A stretch of DNA of 64,000 nucleotides from Gnetum montanum (taxonomy: Eukaryota; Streptophyta; Gnetopsida; Gnetales; Gnetaceae). The notes under the pieces were generated by a model. That model was not told the origin of the DNA. It was given only the letters and a program-made list of their open reading frames with translations, and did no database searches. This document shows, in pieces, positions 32,950-46,761 of the stretch. Position numbers and translations under genes: made by a program. The stretch is taken from NCBI GenBank assembly GCA_015680685.1, contig MNCI01003306.1, positions 530,507 to 594,506 of the forward strand, in the 5' to 3' direction. Numbering within the stretch: position 1 is the first letter of the stretch; each line of letters begins with the position of its first letter.

Positions 32950-35709
32950 TTACAAAATTAACATAGTTGACAATAACAAGACAAAACAAAAAAAAACAAA
33001 ATAGCTCAATGTAGCCTTTAGGTTCTAAGTGATGGTGGCTCCTCCATTGGCTTCTTTCCCTTGTCATCAAGCTTATAGAATTGATATCTGTTGAGGAGTG
33101 CCCAAAGTTTTTCTTTTGCTGACTAGGGATCATGTATCGTCCATAAAAATTCAGTGATGTTTGATGGCATCAGTACTTTCCATGGGCATGGTAGTTGTGA
33201 GAACATCTTGTTAGCCTTCATATATCAAGCCAAAAACTACCTCCTTTCTTCCTTGAATGCCCTAGCCACCTTTTTTTAGCTCTAATAATCATTCATTTGA
33301 TGGGCTAGGTTTGTTACTACATCCTTCTGCCCTTGGTAGTTGGCCTTGACTATTTCAAGCTCAAAGTTTGCAACATATAATTTATGTTGTGCATCCTTCC
33401 AATTTACAAACTTATTTTTATACATTGCATAAACTATCGCTACCTGTTCTTCTAGCTCATTCCTTGGTCATCCTATTATCAACATGGCCAGGTTAGCATA
33501 TTGAAGGTTTGCTAACCCAATGTACTCTATAAGATCTTCTATCTATATGTCCTTATTTTTCATCTCAACCTAGTGAACATGGACAAGGATATCTAGAATT
33601 GGTTGCTAATCAAGTGTTTGTGTAGTGATTGAATTGATTTTGGCTTTGGCCATCTAGATTTCTTTCTCATTGATTTAGTTATACATGTGCACCTAATCCA
33701 TGAAGTGTTCCTTGAGCCTTTTATGTTTGTTGGCCTTATTTTTCCATGTGCTTATTTCAATTTTTGACTTCTGGTAGATTGTGTAGACTTCTTCCATTGA
33801 TAGGATTATGTTCTCTTGGGCCAGTTTATTCATATCCTAGTTGACTCTAATAAATTTTTCTCACAATTAATGAATACTTTCCTTGAGAACATTCTTTTAA
33901 TTCTTGATATCTATCAACCTTATGTTGTCTACAACAAGATTTTTATTCTTTTCCTCTAAGGTAGTGAGGGCTTTGGCATGTGTAGGTTATGCTTTAGCCA
34001 CACATGTGTTCCACACAGCCTTTTCTTTTTCCATCTCAATGTGAATGTTTCTTGCTATCATCTACCTAACTGACTCAATTTTGAAGGCTTCAAGCTAATC
34101 TAAGACTATGTACTATGCATAGTCTCTTCCTTTTGCTTTCAAAGTTCCTAACTCAACTTGTAACCTTTGCACTTTGTTCTCTACGTGTTGCGCCCTTGTT
34201 ACCCTTTGTGGAGATAAGATCTAACTACATTGCAGTGATATCACTAGGGATATCAAAGAGATTGTGCATAACTTGGTCCATCTACAATAGTCAATCAAGG
34301 ACATTTTCATGCTCCACTAGGGTCATGAACATTCTAGCTAACATTTGCATGTCTCTAGCTCCAATAATATATGCTGGTGGCATAATAAGAACGTTAAAAG
34401 ACTCTTTGAAATGATTGGTGATAACCTTTATTACTCTTGTTGCATTCTAGTGTTACATGACTACTACTGTGGTTTCTTCTCTAATTTCCAACATCATTTG
34501 TCCCTAAGATTTTTTGCACCTAGTCATCGTCCTCTTCTACCTATAGAGATACTTGCCATGTCTCAATGATATTGCAAGTCTTATGAAGTTATCCCTTACT
34601 TTGTACAAAGTGAAACCTTTCCTTGGTCCCCAGCTAATTTTTTTTGCTATTTTCTTCAAATGAATCATTGAAGGTTTGTAGTCTTGTTATACTAGTGGAG
34701 CTTTCTATTTAGGTCTTTAATCAGCAAGTGTTGATCCATTGGGTCCTACTTGTTGATGCTATCTAGTAGCTTGAATGCTACCTATAGGTGTAGAACCTAA
34801 TGCTCCCTTAGTGCATGTTGGCTTTTCCAGCTAATCCTTCTTTGTTGGCACCAGTTTAGTCATCTCTATGTAGGATGCACTCTAGAATTTTCTCAAAACA
34901 TCATTTTTGTAGCCTAGGATCCCCACTTTCTTACACAACTTTTTAATTAGGCAAGGAAATGGTAGTGTGAGTTTCCCTACCTTCTTTTCTTTGAACCTTC
35001 TTTGGATCTCCAGGAAGAAAAAATGTGCTAGGTTACTAGTGAATTTCCCCATCAAGATTGCACTTCCTCTTGCTATTGAGGTGGAGATCCTACTAAGTAT
35101 TTTAGTTGGAAAAAAGTGGTAAGTCTTGATCTTGAAGTAGATCTTCTCCTTGGCAATTAATTTGTTGTGTTCCTTTTTTTCTTTTCCATAGGCTCTCTGC
35201 AACCATAGCTTCTTTACATCTATGTTGGACCCAATTTATATTTGCACTACATTGGCACCAACATTCGAAATGTTAAGTGCCTTCATCATAGCTTCTAAAA
35301 AATAAGGTACATAGATTCTCTTAATGTTAAGTACCATTCAACATTACTCTACAAGGTTGGTCATAAGGAAGAGGGTTGGAGTTGTGTCTTGAGAACTTAT
35401 GGTGAAAACTCCATGAACAGTCCAAATTTTAATTCCATAATGACTATGGACATGATAGATTTTTGTTGTATTACCTGAAGACAGTCAACTAACAGTGTGA
35501 GGTGCTATCCTTGTTCAAGTGCTAGTGGTGTCTCTACCTCAACTTGTGTAGATTATTCTGTGGTAGGAGTTTGTTGGTGGATCCTGAAACATTGGGCCTC
35601 CTGCTCTACTTCTAGCATTTTTTCTCTAGCCTACCCTCTTCCTTGGCCTCTTGGTCTTTTACTTCCAAAGCTATGAAGGTTCTTTTATTGCAAGTCTCTT
35701 GGGTGCCAT
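32950..35709 (-). pseudogene. Element F second ORF: transposon-protein-like domain plus coiled coil
   Basis: Minus-strand degenerate ORF starting at ATG 35709, aligned with D's start at 60200 (shared KRPRG and later HQQTPTTE). The best preserved stretch, 35202-34882, has KEKIYFKIKTYHFFPTK and GKLTLPFPCLIKKLCKKVGI. The pattern of an aliphatic helix, an EIQRRFKEKK stretch, then LPFPCLIxxLC resembles the 'putative plant transposon protein' family found in plant retroelements (recognition from memory; a profile search would decide). The rest is Lys/Glu/Gln-rich coiled-coil-like sequence down to about 32950. In sense with the LTR. Function unknown. Confidence 0.6.
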
Positions 35710-36039
35710 CTCTAATCATCAAAGATTCATTTGAGCATATTCAAGGATTTTAAATAGGCTATAACAATTCATAATCCTTTTTTGAATCCTTGATTTGATC
35801 CAATCTTTATTTCTTATTATTGCTTATGGCTCTTATTATGATTGCAGAGTTAGAAAAACATCAAAAATATTGTTATGGCATCTCATAGTTATCATTTCCT
35901 TGTTTATTATACCATTGAATGGTTGGCTAGGAAAATTAGTTAGGCTCATTAATTTTTATTTCATTGATTTATTAAAATATTCTTATTTAGTCTTTTACTT
36001 GACCTTAATATTATCTTCTAGTTTTTGAAAATTTTTGCT

Positions 36040-37890
36040 CAATTTCACTTATCTATGCATAATACATCCCTTCCTCCTCCCCTCACAACTAAGTTGAGCA
36101 TTGTAGGATTAAAAGGATTCAAAAATTGCTTAAATTAGAGCTATAGTGAGGAAGTTATGAAGCTTGGAAGTTCATGCATCAAAGCTTAGAAAAACAACAT
36201 GAACTCTCCTTTCTTGGAAATGGAAGAATGAAAAATTTCTAACTCCCCATGTGTATATATAGACTTTATCAATGTGACATTGTAGTTGTGACATCATAGG
36301 GCATATAACATCATAGATATGATGTCATTGTTGAAAAAGTTAGGATTTTTAGCAATTTTTGATATAAAAATTGAGTCAATTGAATAATTTGGAAGATGTA
36401 AAGGTTTTTTGAAGGGTCTTTAATCATAAAAGATACTTGGATTTTAGAAATTTGTAATTTCAAAAGCATAAGAAAGGAATCTTCGACAAAGAAGGTCAAT
36501 TAGGTGTATATAAGATGGAGTGAGAATCATCAAAAGTATGGTGAGATATGAAAACTTAGAAAAGAAAAAATTAGTAGTTAAAGGGTCTTGAAGGCATAAT
36601 ATGATGTGGAATTGGTCATCAAGTATGAGGTACAAGAGTTATACAAGTGGGTCCTTCTCAAAGCAGGATTTAGCCCTTAGTGTCCTTGTATAACCACACC
36701 TACAAGTGTCTATAGGCACTCAAGGAGTTGAATGTAGAACATACTTGTCTTGCAAAACACACATGTTAATATTGCGAGAATGGGAAAATAATACTATATT
36801 ACACAAAACCATAGAATTATAATTAGATATACTAGTGAGGTGGAACAAGGTTAGAAAGAATTACAAAAATTGGAACATGAGGTGTCTTACCATAGGCATA
36901 ATGAATTCTTGTGTGTGATGTATGGTTAAAGTAACCATTAGCCCTTTTGCCTAAGATCCAAACTAAGTACATATCACTTACCAGTGACATCACATTGTAT
37001 CATCCCAAAACTAGCAACCATACAACTACCACTATTGCAAGAAGCATTATCACTTGGCATTGTAGCTCAAGGAAGAATTTTATTAATAGTGCACTTATTT
37101 TAAAGATTTTTAAGAAGCTGCCTAGCTTCAAGCATGGGTAACATGTCTTTTGAGTGGGATCCCCAAAAATTTTGTTTTATGCATTTATTATATGTTTTAC
37201 TATGCCAATCTTACCATAGGACTATCTTCAAGCATGGGTGACATGTCTTTCCAATGTCATGATAAGGCAACACTTATTGTACTCATACTTCCATTTTTTG
37301 TTAGAACTCAAGAAAATCATACAGTCTTAACAATAGGATAATACTTATGATAATAGTGTAAAGAATCCATAAATCCCGTTGATGTCACACCCTTTTAATT
37401 CTCACCTGGTTCTTCACTTTTTTATCAAGGCATAATGATCACAATCTTATTTTAGTTTTATTGTGAAAATAATATCATTATGGCCATAGTAAGAACCTCT
37501 TATTATTGGAAATGAGTGGATGGATGATGTGGTCTCACTATATATAGAATTAGTCCTTCAATGATTTGATAACATAGGGTAATTCTTACATTATTAGGGC
37601 TACATATTTCTTTATTCCTTTGCACTTTACTAGAACATTAACAAAAATATGTACAAAAATGATGAAAAATCATAGAAAAATGATAAGAACAAAAAAAATA
37701 TAGTAAGAATTTAAAAGATATCAAAGAATAGAAAATGATTAAGAAATGAGAAAAATATAAAAGAATGGAAAAAGATATTAAAAAGTGTGAAAAATTGGTA
37801 AAAAAGGTAAAAAGTATAAAAAATATATTATAAACCAAAAAATTATAAAACAAAAAAATTTGAAAAGTACTTATCAATTTCTAAGTCAAG
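36040..37890 (-). other. Element F internal non-coding region
   Basis: AT-rich with the conserved block at about 36630-36900 (AAGTGGGTCCTTCTCAAAGC). 37640-37860 is strongly A-rich (AAAAATATA, AAAAATTGGTAAAAAAGG). No coding sequence was recognised. Confidence 0.45.
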
Positions 37891-37986
37891 ATAAGTCATC
37901 TCCCCCATGACTAAACTCATAGGCAAGTGTTTGGAAAATGGACCCTAGATCCCTCAAATCATACACTCTATGTTTCTTATTTATCA

Positions 37987-38657
37987 ATTTTTTTGTAGTA
38001 CAATATCATAGCTATGATGTCATAGATCATCCTACATCATCATTGATGCAATATATTCAGATGTGTTCAATCCTATAAATACCAACACTTGGACACACAA
38101 TCAATAACTTTTTGTTCCAACTCTTAGCAAAACTCTTGTAGTTTGTTTTCATAGTTTAGTGATAAAGTGAATGTCCACAATGTGGTGTTGAGAAGTTGTC
38201 TAGTGTCTTTATTCAAATGAATTATACTTGGACGTAGTTCATGACTAGCAATAAAAATCAAGATTGTTATCTAGTAACCCAATAGTGGTGTTGCTTGATT
38301 CGCTCAGTAGTAATACCACTCGGGAATCCCAATGATGAATACATGAGTCGACTAGATATCCATTACACTAGGTTAAGTCAGATTTATGTTTTCCTAGTTC
38401 ACTAGACTTAGAGCTTTATCTTCAACTATGTTTACTATTAGGAGTATTAAGAGCCTCATAACATCAACCAATCATATGCCTCACTAAGAGTTAAAATATA
38501 AACTTGAACTTCACTAACTCAAAGTGGAAAGAGAATGATCTTGGACTTAACATCAATTACTAACATAATTACATTGTCCATCTACAAATTATGATCTGGT
38601 CGTGCATGAGCACTTGTAACTTGTTTGATAGAGTGTTGTATGCTCAACCTCTCATCA
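37987..38657 (+). repeat. 5' LTR of element D
   Basis: Homologous to 63157-64000. TATAAATA at 38074-38081, polyadenylation-like AATAAAAATCAAG near 38250, and end CTCTCATCA at 38657. Relative to the 3' LTR it lacks about 150 bp after GATCAAGATT..G (around 38265), and the first bases TGATAAAG are missing at the junction with element F. Confidence 0.8.
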
Positions 38658-38759
38658 TTGGTGCCATTACTGGAGATGTGTCAATGTGTGCTAAGTAATT
38701 GATCTTATAAAGTTCATTTTATTAAGAACCATAAAGTCTATCATTATACCTTAAACCAA

Positions 38760-40495
38760 TTTTAATAACACATACCTAACTAGAAAATGGCTTCAACACT
38801 TAAAGAAAAATTGTCACCTACCAAAGAGCTATAAAAGAGTAATTATAGAACACATAATGATGAAGACTGGAGTATGCCTATGCAAACATAGATCTCATAT
38901 GCTCACACTGATCCTTATTATTCTGATTTTTTATCAAGATGGCAATCAAGGTGGAGAGACTTACAAAGCAACATCATTTTACCTCTAGATTGTTCAACAT
39001 CAACCATGCTTCAAAAAACTTTAAGGGAAATGAATCTGAGCCATGTAAAAGAGGGGTATCATGTAACCAAACACATGACTAGACCTTACCAACCCACAAA
39101 GGTACAAGTGCGAAGAGATACTACTATGGAGACCAACATGAGAATAACAAGGGAAAGCATATCAATCCTCTTGTTGTCCTAGAAGAACTTGATGGTGATG
39201 CATTTGTAGCAAAAAAAACTCCACCATAATCATGAAGTCCATTTACCAACACCATAATCATAGAATAACTTGTCAAAGTACAACTACATTCAACCCTCAT
39301 AAAAACACCAAGAAGAGAAGTAGACAACTCAAAATACAAGCCAGAATCAAGGCCTAGAGTTTCTGCAGGATCACAAAGAGATGAATTCTAGAGTCATAGA
39401 AGGATAACTAGCCAGCATCATTCTTCAACTATTTCATCTTCCTTCTCATGATCATCGATAGACTTTGACAGAAGGGAACAAAGGTTCAGAGATCATGACA
39501 AGGAAAGACATCAAGCTCATGATAAACATGAGAATCGTCAAAGGCATCTTGATGAAGAAGATGATGAGCATGAACCACAAGGAGATAGGAACAAATGTGA
39601 AGAGAAAGAGAGTAGTATGAGTACCAAAGGGAACATCACTACAATAGAGTATATGAACCCTATGACCATGAAGAGCTCCTATTGGCTACTCGCAACATGA
39701 TCAATATTAGGGAAGCAGTGTACATTCCAACCAAGCATGTGAGAGATTGTTGCATCAAGTGACTAGATATGAATAATATTCCTAAGTTTGAAGGTGGTTA
39801 TAACACAAATCCATAACATCACCTTCAAGAATTCCATGATGCCTGTGCCCTACAGAATATCAAAAGTGACTAACAAAAGCTGAAGTTATTTCCCATGATA
39901 CTCATTAAATAGGTAGAGAGATGGTATAGATCATTGGAACCTAAATTAATCAAAAGATGGAGTACCATGCTTGAAATTTTTAATTACCAATATCAAACCT
40001 ATTTAAGGGTGTCCAATCTCAAAAAGAAAATCTAGGGATGGAGGCAAGGGACACATGAATCCCTTGATGCAGCAATGAACAAATACTACTCTCTTCCACA
40101 GAGATTCCTAGGTCATGGATTTTTGCAGAGGGAAAAACTTAGGCACATTATCAATGGCTTAAGGACTAAAATAAGAAAAATCCTTGTGGTCTATGCCTAA
40201 GGAAGATTGTCATAAATGACCATCCATCAAATACAGAGGCTAATAGGCCAAGTGATGAAGGAGGTAGATGAGTTAATAAAGAGAGAATCAACTAAGAAAT
40301 ATAATCAAGATTCATCTATCAAAAAGTAAGATGTATGAATATGTGACAAGCACAAGTAATAAACCTTGGAAGAGGTGATCTAGAAGAAAACTCTACCAAG
40401 CCAAAAATCTATCAATGACATAGTGACTAAGGTAGAAAAGATATGGGACTTAATGAATGAAAAGTTCACTACAACTTTGAAAATCATAGAAGAAC
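38760..40495 (+). pseudogene. Element D gag, N-terminal part
   Basis: Decayed Ty3-type gag: LDMNNIPKFEGGYNTNP at about 39765, EFHDACALQNIKSD at 39830, WYRSLEPKLIKRWSTMLEIF at about 39925, LDAAMNKYYSLPQRFLGHGF at 40060. It breaks inside KIIEEQ at 40495, where element C is inserted, and continues at 55364. Several in-frame stops. Confidence 0.8.
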
Positions 40496-40500
40496 AAACT

Positions 40501-41345
40501 TAATGAATGGTGGGTACCCCCTGCACCCAACCATATGAATCACAAGAATTCACGCACAATCCAATTGAATTCCATGGATGGGACTAGTTTTGGCATCTAG
40601 ATTGTTATGCCTTGATCATAATTCATTATCTTCCCAATTGGACTAATGATAGCTTTGTCACATATGATTTAGTCCAAAGTGAGGCATATGATTATTGATG
40701 TTGTTTTGGCCTTATGCTACTCCTAACAATAATAGAGAAATTAATTATTTAATTTTATTAACAATGGAAAGATAAAGTCTAAACTAGTCTATGGGCAATG
40801 AGTGTCCATTCCCAACTTGTCATGCATGTCTTGAACTCATGTATCCACTACTGGGATTACCAAGTGCTATGCTACTAGGTGAACCAAACAATAATGCTAC
40901 TAGGATTACCAAGCAAATAAGTGTTTATGCTCTAAATTGGTCATGCTCATTCCACCAATTCATTAACATGCATGGAAATGTAAATATTAACTAAGTACAT
41001 GGAAATTAAATTACATGGAAAGTAAATCTAATCTAAGTCAAAGTTTTGCAATGAATAAGAATCAATCTTGATCTTATTATCGTTCATGGAATGTGTCTAG
41101 CTACATTGCCACTCGAATAAGACACTGTACAACTGACTTAGATCCACACTACAAGTGCTCACTAATTATTCTCTAAGACTACAGAATAAAATTGCAAGAG
41201 TTTATCTACTTTATTGACAAAAGGATTAGATGAATTGTGCATCCAAGTGTTGTATTTATAGGCAAGCATGCATCTCGTGATATCGGATATCCGATAATGT
41301 AGCATATGATCTGATATCGGGGCCTAAGAAAAATATGATTCATCA
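40501..41345 (-). repeat. 3' LTR of element C
   Basis: 845 bp. Plus-strand TAATGAATGG (the terminal TG has become TA) to ATTCATCA, followed by the polypurine tract complement TACCCTCACAACTG. U3 contains GATATCGGATATCCGATAAT-type palindromes near 41279-41322. TATTTATAGG near 41252 is the TATA box in reverse. Confidence 0.85.
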
Positions 41346-42938
41346 TACCCTCACAACTGAATGAAAACTCATCCTCAAGTGAACAAAAGGAGGAATAAGT
41401 TCTTTACAAAATATTGGAAAGATATGGGATTATTAACGAAATCTAACTACTAATTGACTCTGAGTGCTGCATTACAAAATTTTATTTGAGTGGATGTAGA
41501 CAAAATGACAAAGTGACAAAAAGACTGAATAGACATTGAAGATTACAAATTTACAAAAGTATTCAGAAAGTTGTTGAAGATGATTCTTCTTGTTGTCGCT
41601 AGCAGTGGTAGACTTCCAACTTTGATTATTATGTTGATGCTTCTCTAGTTAAGTAGAATGTTTTTGAAGGATGGACTAAAATTTCTTCTCACCATTCCAT
41701 GGATCAAGCAATAATGTGATGTTTGAGTCATTATCTTGTATGTGCTACCATTTATCCATGGGCACATCCTCCATTGTCCCTCTCTTAGCTTCATTTTTGT
41801 GCTTGACAAAAGACTTTCTTCCTTAGGCATCCCTTTTAGCATCACCTATAGTCACCAAAGGATCAATATTAGTTTTGGTAAATTTTCCTTAATAATTAAC
41901 CCTTTTCAAATCTCTTAGTTTGCATTTAAGCATTAGGTGATGACAATGTACTATGCCCAAGGCTATGAGGTAACTAAAATCATCAAGCTGTTCACCTTAT
42001 TTTGGTCAATTACTATTAGTTACCACAATGTTCAAAAAAAGGATGTTGAAATTTTTAAAAAAATTTCAAAATGAGCATCCCTAGCCCCCATGACTAATAA
42101 GCATAACTCCAAAAGCACACAAGTTTTTGAATAATGAAAACCAAAGGTCTGCTTCAGAAGATGTCCAAAAAATATTAATGGATATGAAAATAGAAAAGTA
42201 GGAAAAATTAATGAAACAAATGAGAAGTAGTCGTAAAACCATGCATAAATTCAGAGAAACTATCATTGATGTTCTAAAGATGTGAAGGTTAATTCAAAGC
42301 CATGATCAACAAAAGTTATGCAAGTGGATCCTCCCCAAAGTAGGCTCCTATCATAATGCCCTCACATAACCACTTCTATAGATGTCCGTGAACATCCTAG
42401 AAGTTAAATGTAGACCATGTCTTTGTTCCATAAAACATACAACTACCTTTGTTTTAATGTTGCACTATACTACACAAAACCAAAAGGCTCGTAATTGTAA
42501 GCAATAGTGAGGTGAATAATGGGATGAGAATGCATTGTAGAGATGGGGATGTAAGGTGCTTTACCATGTACGCAATAGGTTCTTGTGTCAAATGTGATTA
42601 AAATAACCAACATGCCTATTTGTCCAAGTTTCAGACCAATTTCATACCATTAACAATGACCTGGCATTGATGTGTTCCTTCCTACCAACCACCATGAGTC
42701 CACAACCACCATAAAGAATGATCATCACTCCAAAAAGAGAAGAAAAGAGAAGAAGGAAGGAAGGGCCTTAGTTAGAGGGATGCTTTTACGCATTGGTAAC
42801 ATGTCTTTCCAACCCCATAACTAGTGCTTGTAGCCTATTATTTCATCTAAGGGATGTGCTTTGAATTTCCATTATTGGCTTTTTTTTTTGTTTTTTGTTT
42901 TGGATTTTATATTTTTATGATTTTTGATGGGAACCACA
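41346..42938 (-). other. Element C 3' internal region
   Basis: Non-coding; contains the family-conserved block at about 42310-42610 (GTGGATCCTCCCCAAAGTAG). It ends at the B insertion site AACCACACCATG. The uninterrupted version of this site, AACCACACCATGCAAAGAC, is visible inside B itself at about 44829-44847. Confidence 0.55.
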
Positions 42939-42943
42939 CCATG

Positions 42944-43526
42944 TGATGAGTGGCGAGGTACCCCTACACTCAACCATACGAATACAAGCATTACACGCAT
43001 GATCCGATCAAACTCCGCAGACTAAGTGCCTACATGCCTTATGGAACACTTAAGGTNGAACGCACGTGCTCGAAGCGATCGTACTGAATGCACTTAACTA
43101 GGAGAGAAGGGTTGAGAGAGATTTAATTAACTAATAAAGCATTTAAATGGTAAACAATAAATAATAGTAAATAAAGTCCTATCTGGCTTAGTCCATGCAT
43201 TGCAAGGTTTATCCAAGAAGTTCGTCTTTATTTCTGTACACAAACTTGTGTTCAGGTACAATATTTGCTCGAATAAAGATTCGTTCACTTTGGAGCTCCT
43301 ACTGCGGGCACATGGAAATTATTCTATCTCTGGAGGGATCAAACTGCCAGAGTTTTGCTACGGTCTAGGCCTAGAATGAGAAACAAGGGAGAGCCACCTC
43401 TTATTTATAGATTTGATGGTGCATTGTGATATCGCATATGCAATATCGCAGGGGAAGATGTGATATCACGTACGCGATATCACAAGGGATGTGATATTGC
43501 GGCCCATGCGATATTGTGTTCCATCA
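42944..43526 (-). repeat. 3' LTR of element B (internal gap)
   Basis: 583 bp against 818 bp for its partner. It matches from TGATGAGTGGCGAGG through CACTTAAGGT, then has a single N at 43057 and resumes at AACGCAC, skipping about 263 bp present at 50390-50652 in the other LTR. U3 carries several GATATCGC palindromes (43430-43520). Confidence 0.9.
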
Positions 43527-45434
43527 TATCCCCATGACTGAATAAAAACTCATCCTTGAGTTCCTTACAAAATATTGGAACAGTATGGGATTACTGACTT
43601 AAATGGAACTAATGGTGAATGGGATGACATGTGAACGGATCATCATTACAAAATAAGACAAAACTGGTGTTCACGACAACTAGAGTGAGCACTTTATACA
43701 TTTGACATTAGGCCTTATTTGGCAGCTGAGAGAGAAGAGAGAAGAGAGAAGAAGTCTTCTGCTGCTAATGCCAAGATTGTGCCTTTCGTTGTTTATCCAT
43801 AAGCGCGCTATCGATCTTGCTCCTTGCATAGCTATTTCAGCACCGATCCATTCCAAGTGTTCCCTCTAGATCTAATCTGTTGTTGTATGATTGCCATCTA
43901 CACATACAACACAGTCTTTTATTAGCAAGGGTAAATGAATCATAATGCAATTGATACCTTGCTTCGGTGAAAGGTCCATTGGCTGAGTTGTGGTATGGCT
44001 GATGTAGATCTAGGGATATACTAATGGTGACTACCGAAGGTGTAGGGATTAGGAGAAAAAATCAAAAAAATTGGGTCAGGACCCCCATGAGTAAGAGCAA
44101 ACCTCCTGTAGCGATAGAATGGAGAAAGAAAAAGAACAAGAAAGATGAAGAAAAAGAGACAACTATAGCATCAATGAAATGGATGTCAAGATGGAAATGA
44201 ACAAATAAAGTTGATTGAAAAAAATGTTAAGGGAAAGAATTTAACTGGTGCACCAAATAGGAATGCCAGTGGGTCCTCCCCAAAGCTGGCTCATGTCCTT
44301 AATGCCCTGACAAACCCACATTCAAAGAGTCTGTAGGCTCTAGGAATGTCATTTGAAACAAGATTTAAAGTCTTAACCACAAGAATTTACCAAAAAGAAA
44401 ACAATGCATCAACCAAAATATACACTAATGATACAACCAGCAATGAGGTGAACAATGGAGAGAAGGATGGAGAGAAGAGAATGGAATGGAATCCTAAGAA
44501 CAAGGTGGTGTACAGCCCCTTGTGTAGTTAATGATTAATGTAACCTAGTAGATCCCATTCCAAGTCTGACCTCAACAAACCATATCCAGTGACTTTGCAT
44601 TAATACATTCGGCCGACCCATTCACTTGAAGTAACAAGAATGTCTTCCCAAAGAGCCACCACCACTCCGACGAAGTGAAAGATGAGATAGGAAGCAAGGA
44701 AGGGCCTTAGTTAGAGGGAACATTTTTATTTTGAGTTTCATAACCAATGCTTGTAGCCCAAGGGGTTATTTTTTCTAAGGGGTGTGCTTTGAATTCTCAC
44801 TTTTTTTTTGTTTTATGTGTTTATACATGAGAACCACACCATGCAAAGACTTTGTTATTTTTATTTGCTCAGCTTCCCGATAATTGGGTAACATCAAAGT
44901 GGTAAGAAAACTCAAGAAGAAAACATCCAAGCACCTAAGAGAATGGCCAACACAAATGCATCAAGTTCCCTTGAAGTCACACCCTTTCAATTTGTGAGTC
45001 CTTCCTTAGTTTGAGAAATACCCAGTCACTGATTCGTTATAGTTCTTATTATTGAGAAAGGGACGGTACATTTCCAAGCCAAGAGAGACCATAGAAATTT
45101 GCGGATGAATGGATGAAGTGGACTCATTGCCTGTCATATCAAAAGAACCATACCTTAGTATCAACATCATAACTTAAAGGAAAAAACCAAACATTAGCAA
45201 CCAATAGAAAAAGAGTTCATACCATCATTAAGAACACTTATTAAATGACAAACTTGACAAGATGGATAACACACACACAAAGAAATGAAAAAGGTATAAA
45301 TGATGTTGTAAAACAAAAACAAGAAAAGTTAAAGAAATTCATAAAACAAAAATGTGCAAAACAAAAACATGTAAAACAAAAATGTGTACTAAAAATGAAC
45401 TGAAGGCCTCAATTGATTAGCATAGGTGGCCATC

Positions 45435-46760
45435 TTCCCCATGACTAAATGGAAAGGGAGAGATCCAAAATAATTAAAATCTATTTGAATTTCTTAGAAG
45501 TGTCCAACTTCTCCCGATTAATGTTTTCAGGTTAAGGGGTGGAAGTCGACGATGTAGCGACAGAAAACGTCAGCAGCTGGAAATACCGACCGAGTTTCCG
45601 GCGCACACAGTTTTAGCCACGGATCCGCACGAGGACTATGCTGGAAAAACGAATCCGCGGCGCCCTGAACGGTCTTGTCGATCAGACAGGGACTTACGGG
45701 TCAGTAAAACAATGTAAATTACGCAAAAAAGAAAGCGATTTGGTTTGAGGAGTCGTAAAACGAGGGGGAAACGATGTAGACGGATTGTAACGGTGATAAT
45801 GCTAAACACGATAAAAGGAGGCTGACATAAGAGATGCACATAGTTTCAAGATCTGCGCTTTGACTTAACAATGTGTATTTTGCATGAGAAATTACACTGG
45901 GGAATCCCTGATTACAGGATATGAAACAAACACAAAACAACGAGCAAAACGGCCTAAACAGAAGTCCAAACAACCTTGTGGGCTAAGGCTGAAATGCAAG
46001 GCAGGCCAAGCTTTGACGTCTACCGATCAATTGTTTCTGATTGATAGAGTCTTTTCAGCAGAACGATTACTCCTGTCCCCGATGCTCAAGGCGAACTGTG
46101 CTTTGCTTCGGCTGTAAAGTGATAATGTCAGCAATTGCCCAAGCGCTGTTCTCTGTATCTCTGCTCCAAAGTGCTAAGTGCTCTGGTGCTTAGAAATATT
46201 CCTCTGCTTCTCTGATTTGCCAACCCTTGTATCTTTGTCAACTGAGGTATTTATAGGCTGCGACGCTTCGTAAAAAAAAAAGACGCAACCCTGACGACGT
46301 GGGTCCCGGATATTGCGGGTCTTGTTGGCATGACCATTTTAAGTCAGACTGTGACTACACACAACACACTTGTTTGCGTGCTGTGCGTGTGAGGAGCAAG
46401 TACACGGTGAGTGTGCTTCAATTGTCTTCAGGCTGTATTACACTCATTCGCATTGTGTCGCGTGTATGAGCGTAATCCGGTGTAGAAAACAATAAGCTCA
46501 AAATTGGTTTACGCTCACTACGCAGCTGTGCATAACCATGCGTAAATAATGTGCCACTTACGCTCACTACGCAACTGCGCGTGATGAAGCATAAACAATG
46601 TGTAATTTATGCTCACTACGCAGCTGTGCGTGATGAAGCATAAACAATGTTTAACTTAATGATAACATATGCAATGGTACGCGCCGCCGCGTAACGAGCG
46701 TAAAGACAAGTCATTCATGCGCTGCGAGAAAAAGCGTCGAACTGTTGTGCTTCGCTGGAC
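45435..46760 (-). other. CpG-rich stretch with TATA box and 49-bp repeats in element B
   Basis: Composition changes here: CpG and GC are higher than in the rest of the element. On the minus strand TATAAATA (46248-46255) is followed by a transcript-leader-like sequence. Three 49-bp tandem units at 46509-46655 each start TTA(C/T)GCTCACTACGCA. It looks like a promoter/LTR-like block between the protease and the 3' region, perhaps a separate solo LTR, but I could not find its termini or a target duplication. No counterpart was seen in A, C or D. Confidence 0.5.
46509..46655. repeat. Three 49-bp tandem repeats
   Basis: Units start at 46509, 46558 and 46607. Shared core GCTCACTACGCAxCTGxGC then GCATAAACAATGTGTAAT. 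Units 2 and 3 are nearly identical; unit 1 is more diverged. Confidence 0.85.
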
Positions 46761-46761
46761 T

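Larger units (their letters stand above)
31936..37986 (-). mobile_element. Element F: LTR retroelement, 3' part, interrupted by D
   Basis: Minus-strand element. 3' LTR 31936-32804, preceded (minus) by the polypurine tract CATGGGGATA. Then the coiled-coil ORF (35709 down to about 32950), a non-coding conserved block (about 36630-36900), and the internal polypurine motif at 37898-37911. It stops at about 37986, where plus-strand element D begins. Its gag, primer site and 5' LTR should lie beyond the right end of the window if D inserted into it. Confidence 0.75.

Noticed and set aside
45514-46660. Solo LTR with start TGTTTTCAGG and target duplication ATTAA
   Set aside because: No matching ATTAA after a CA terminus on the other side; only the promoter-like content is supported.
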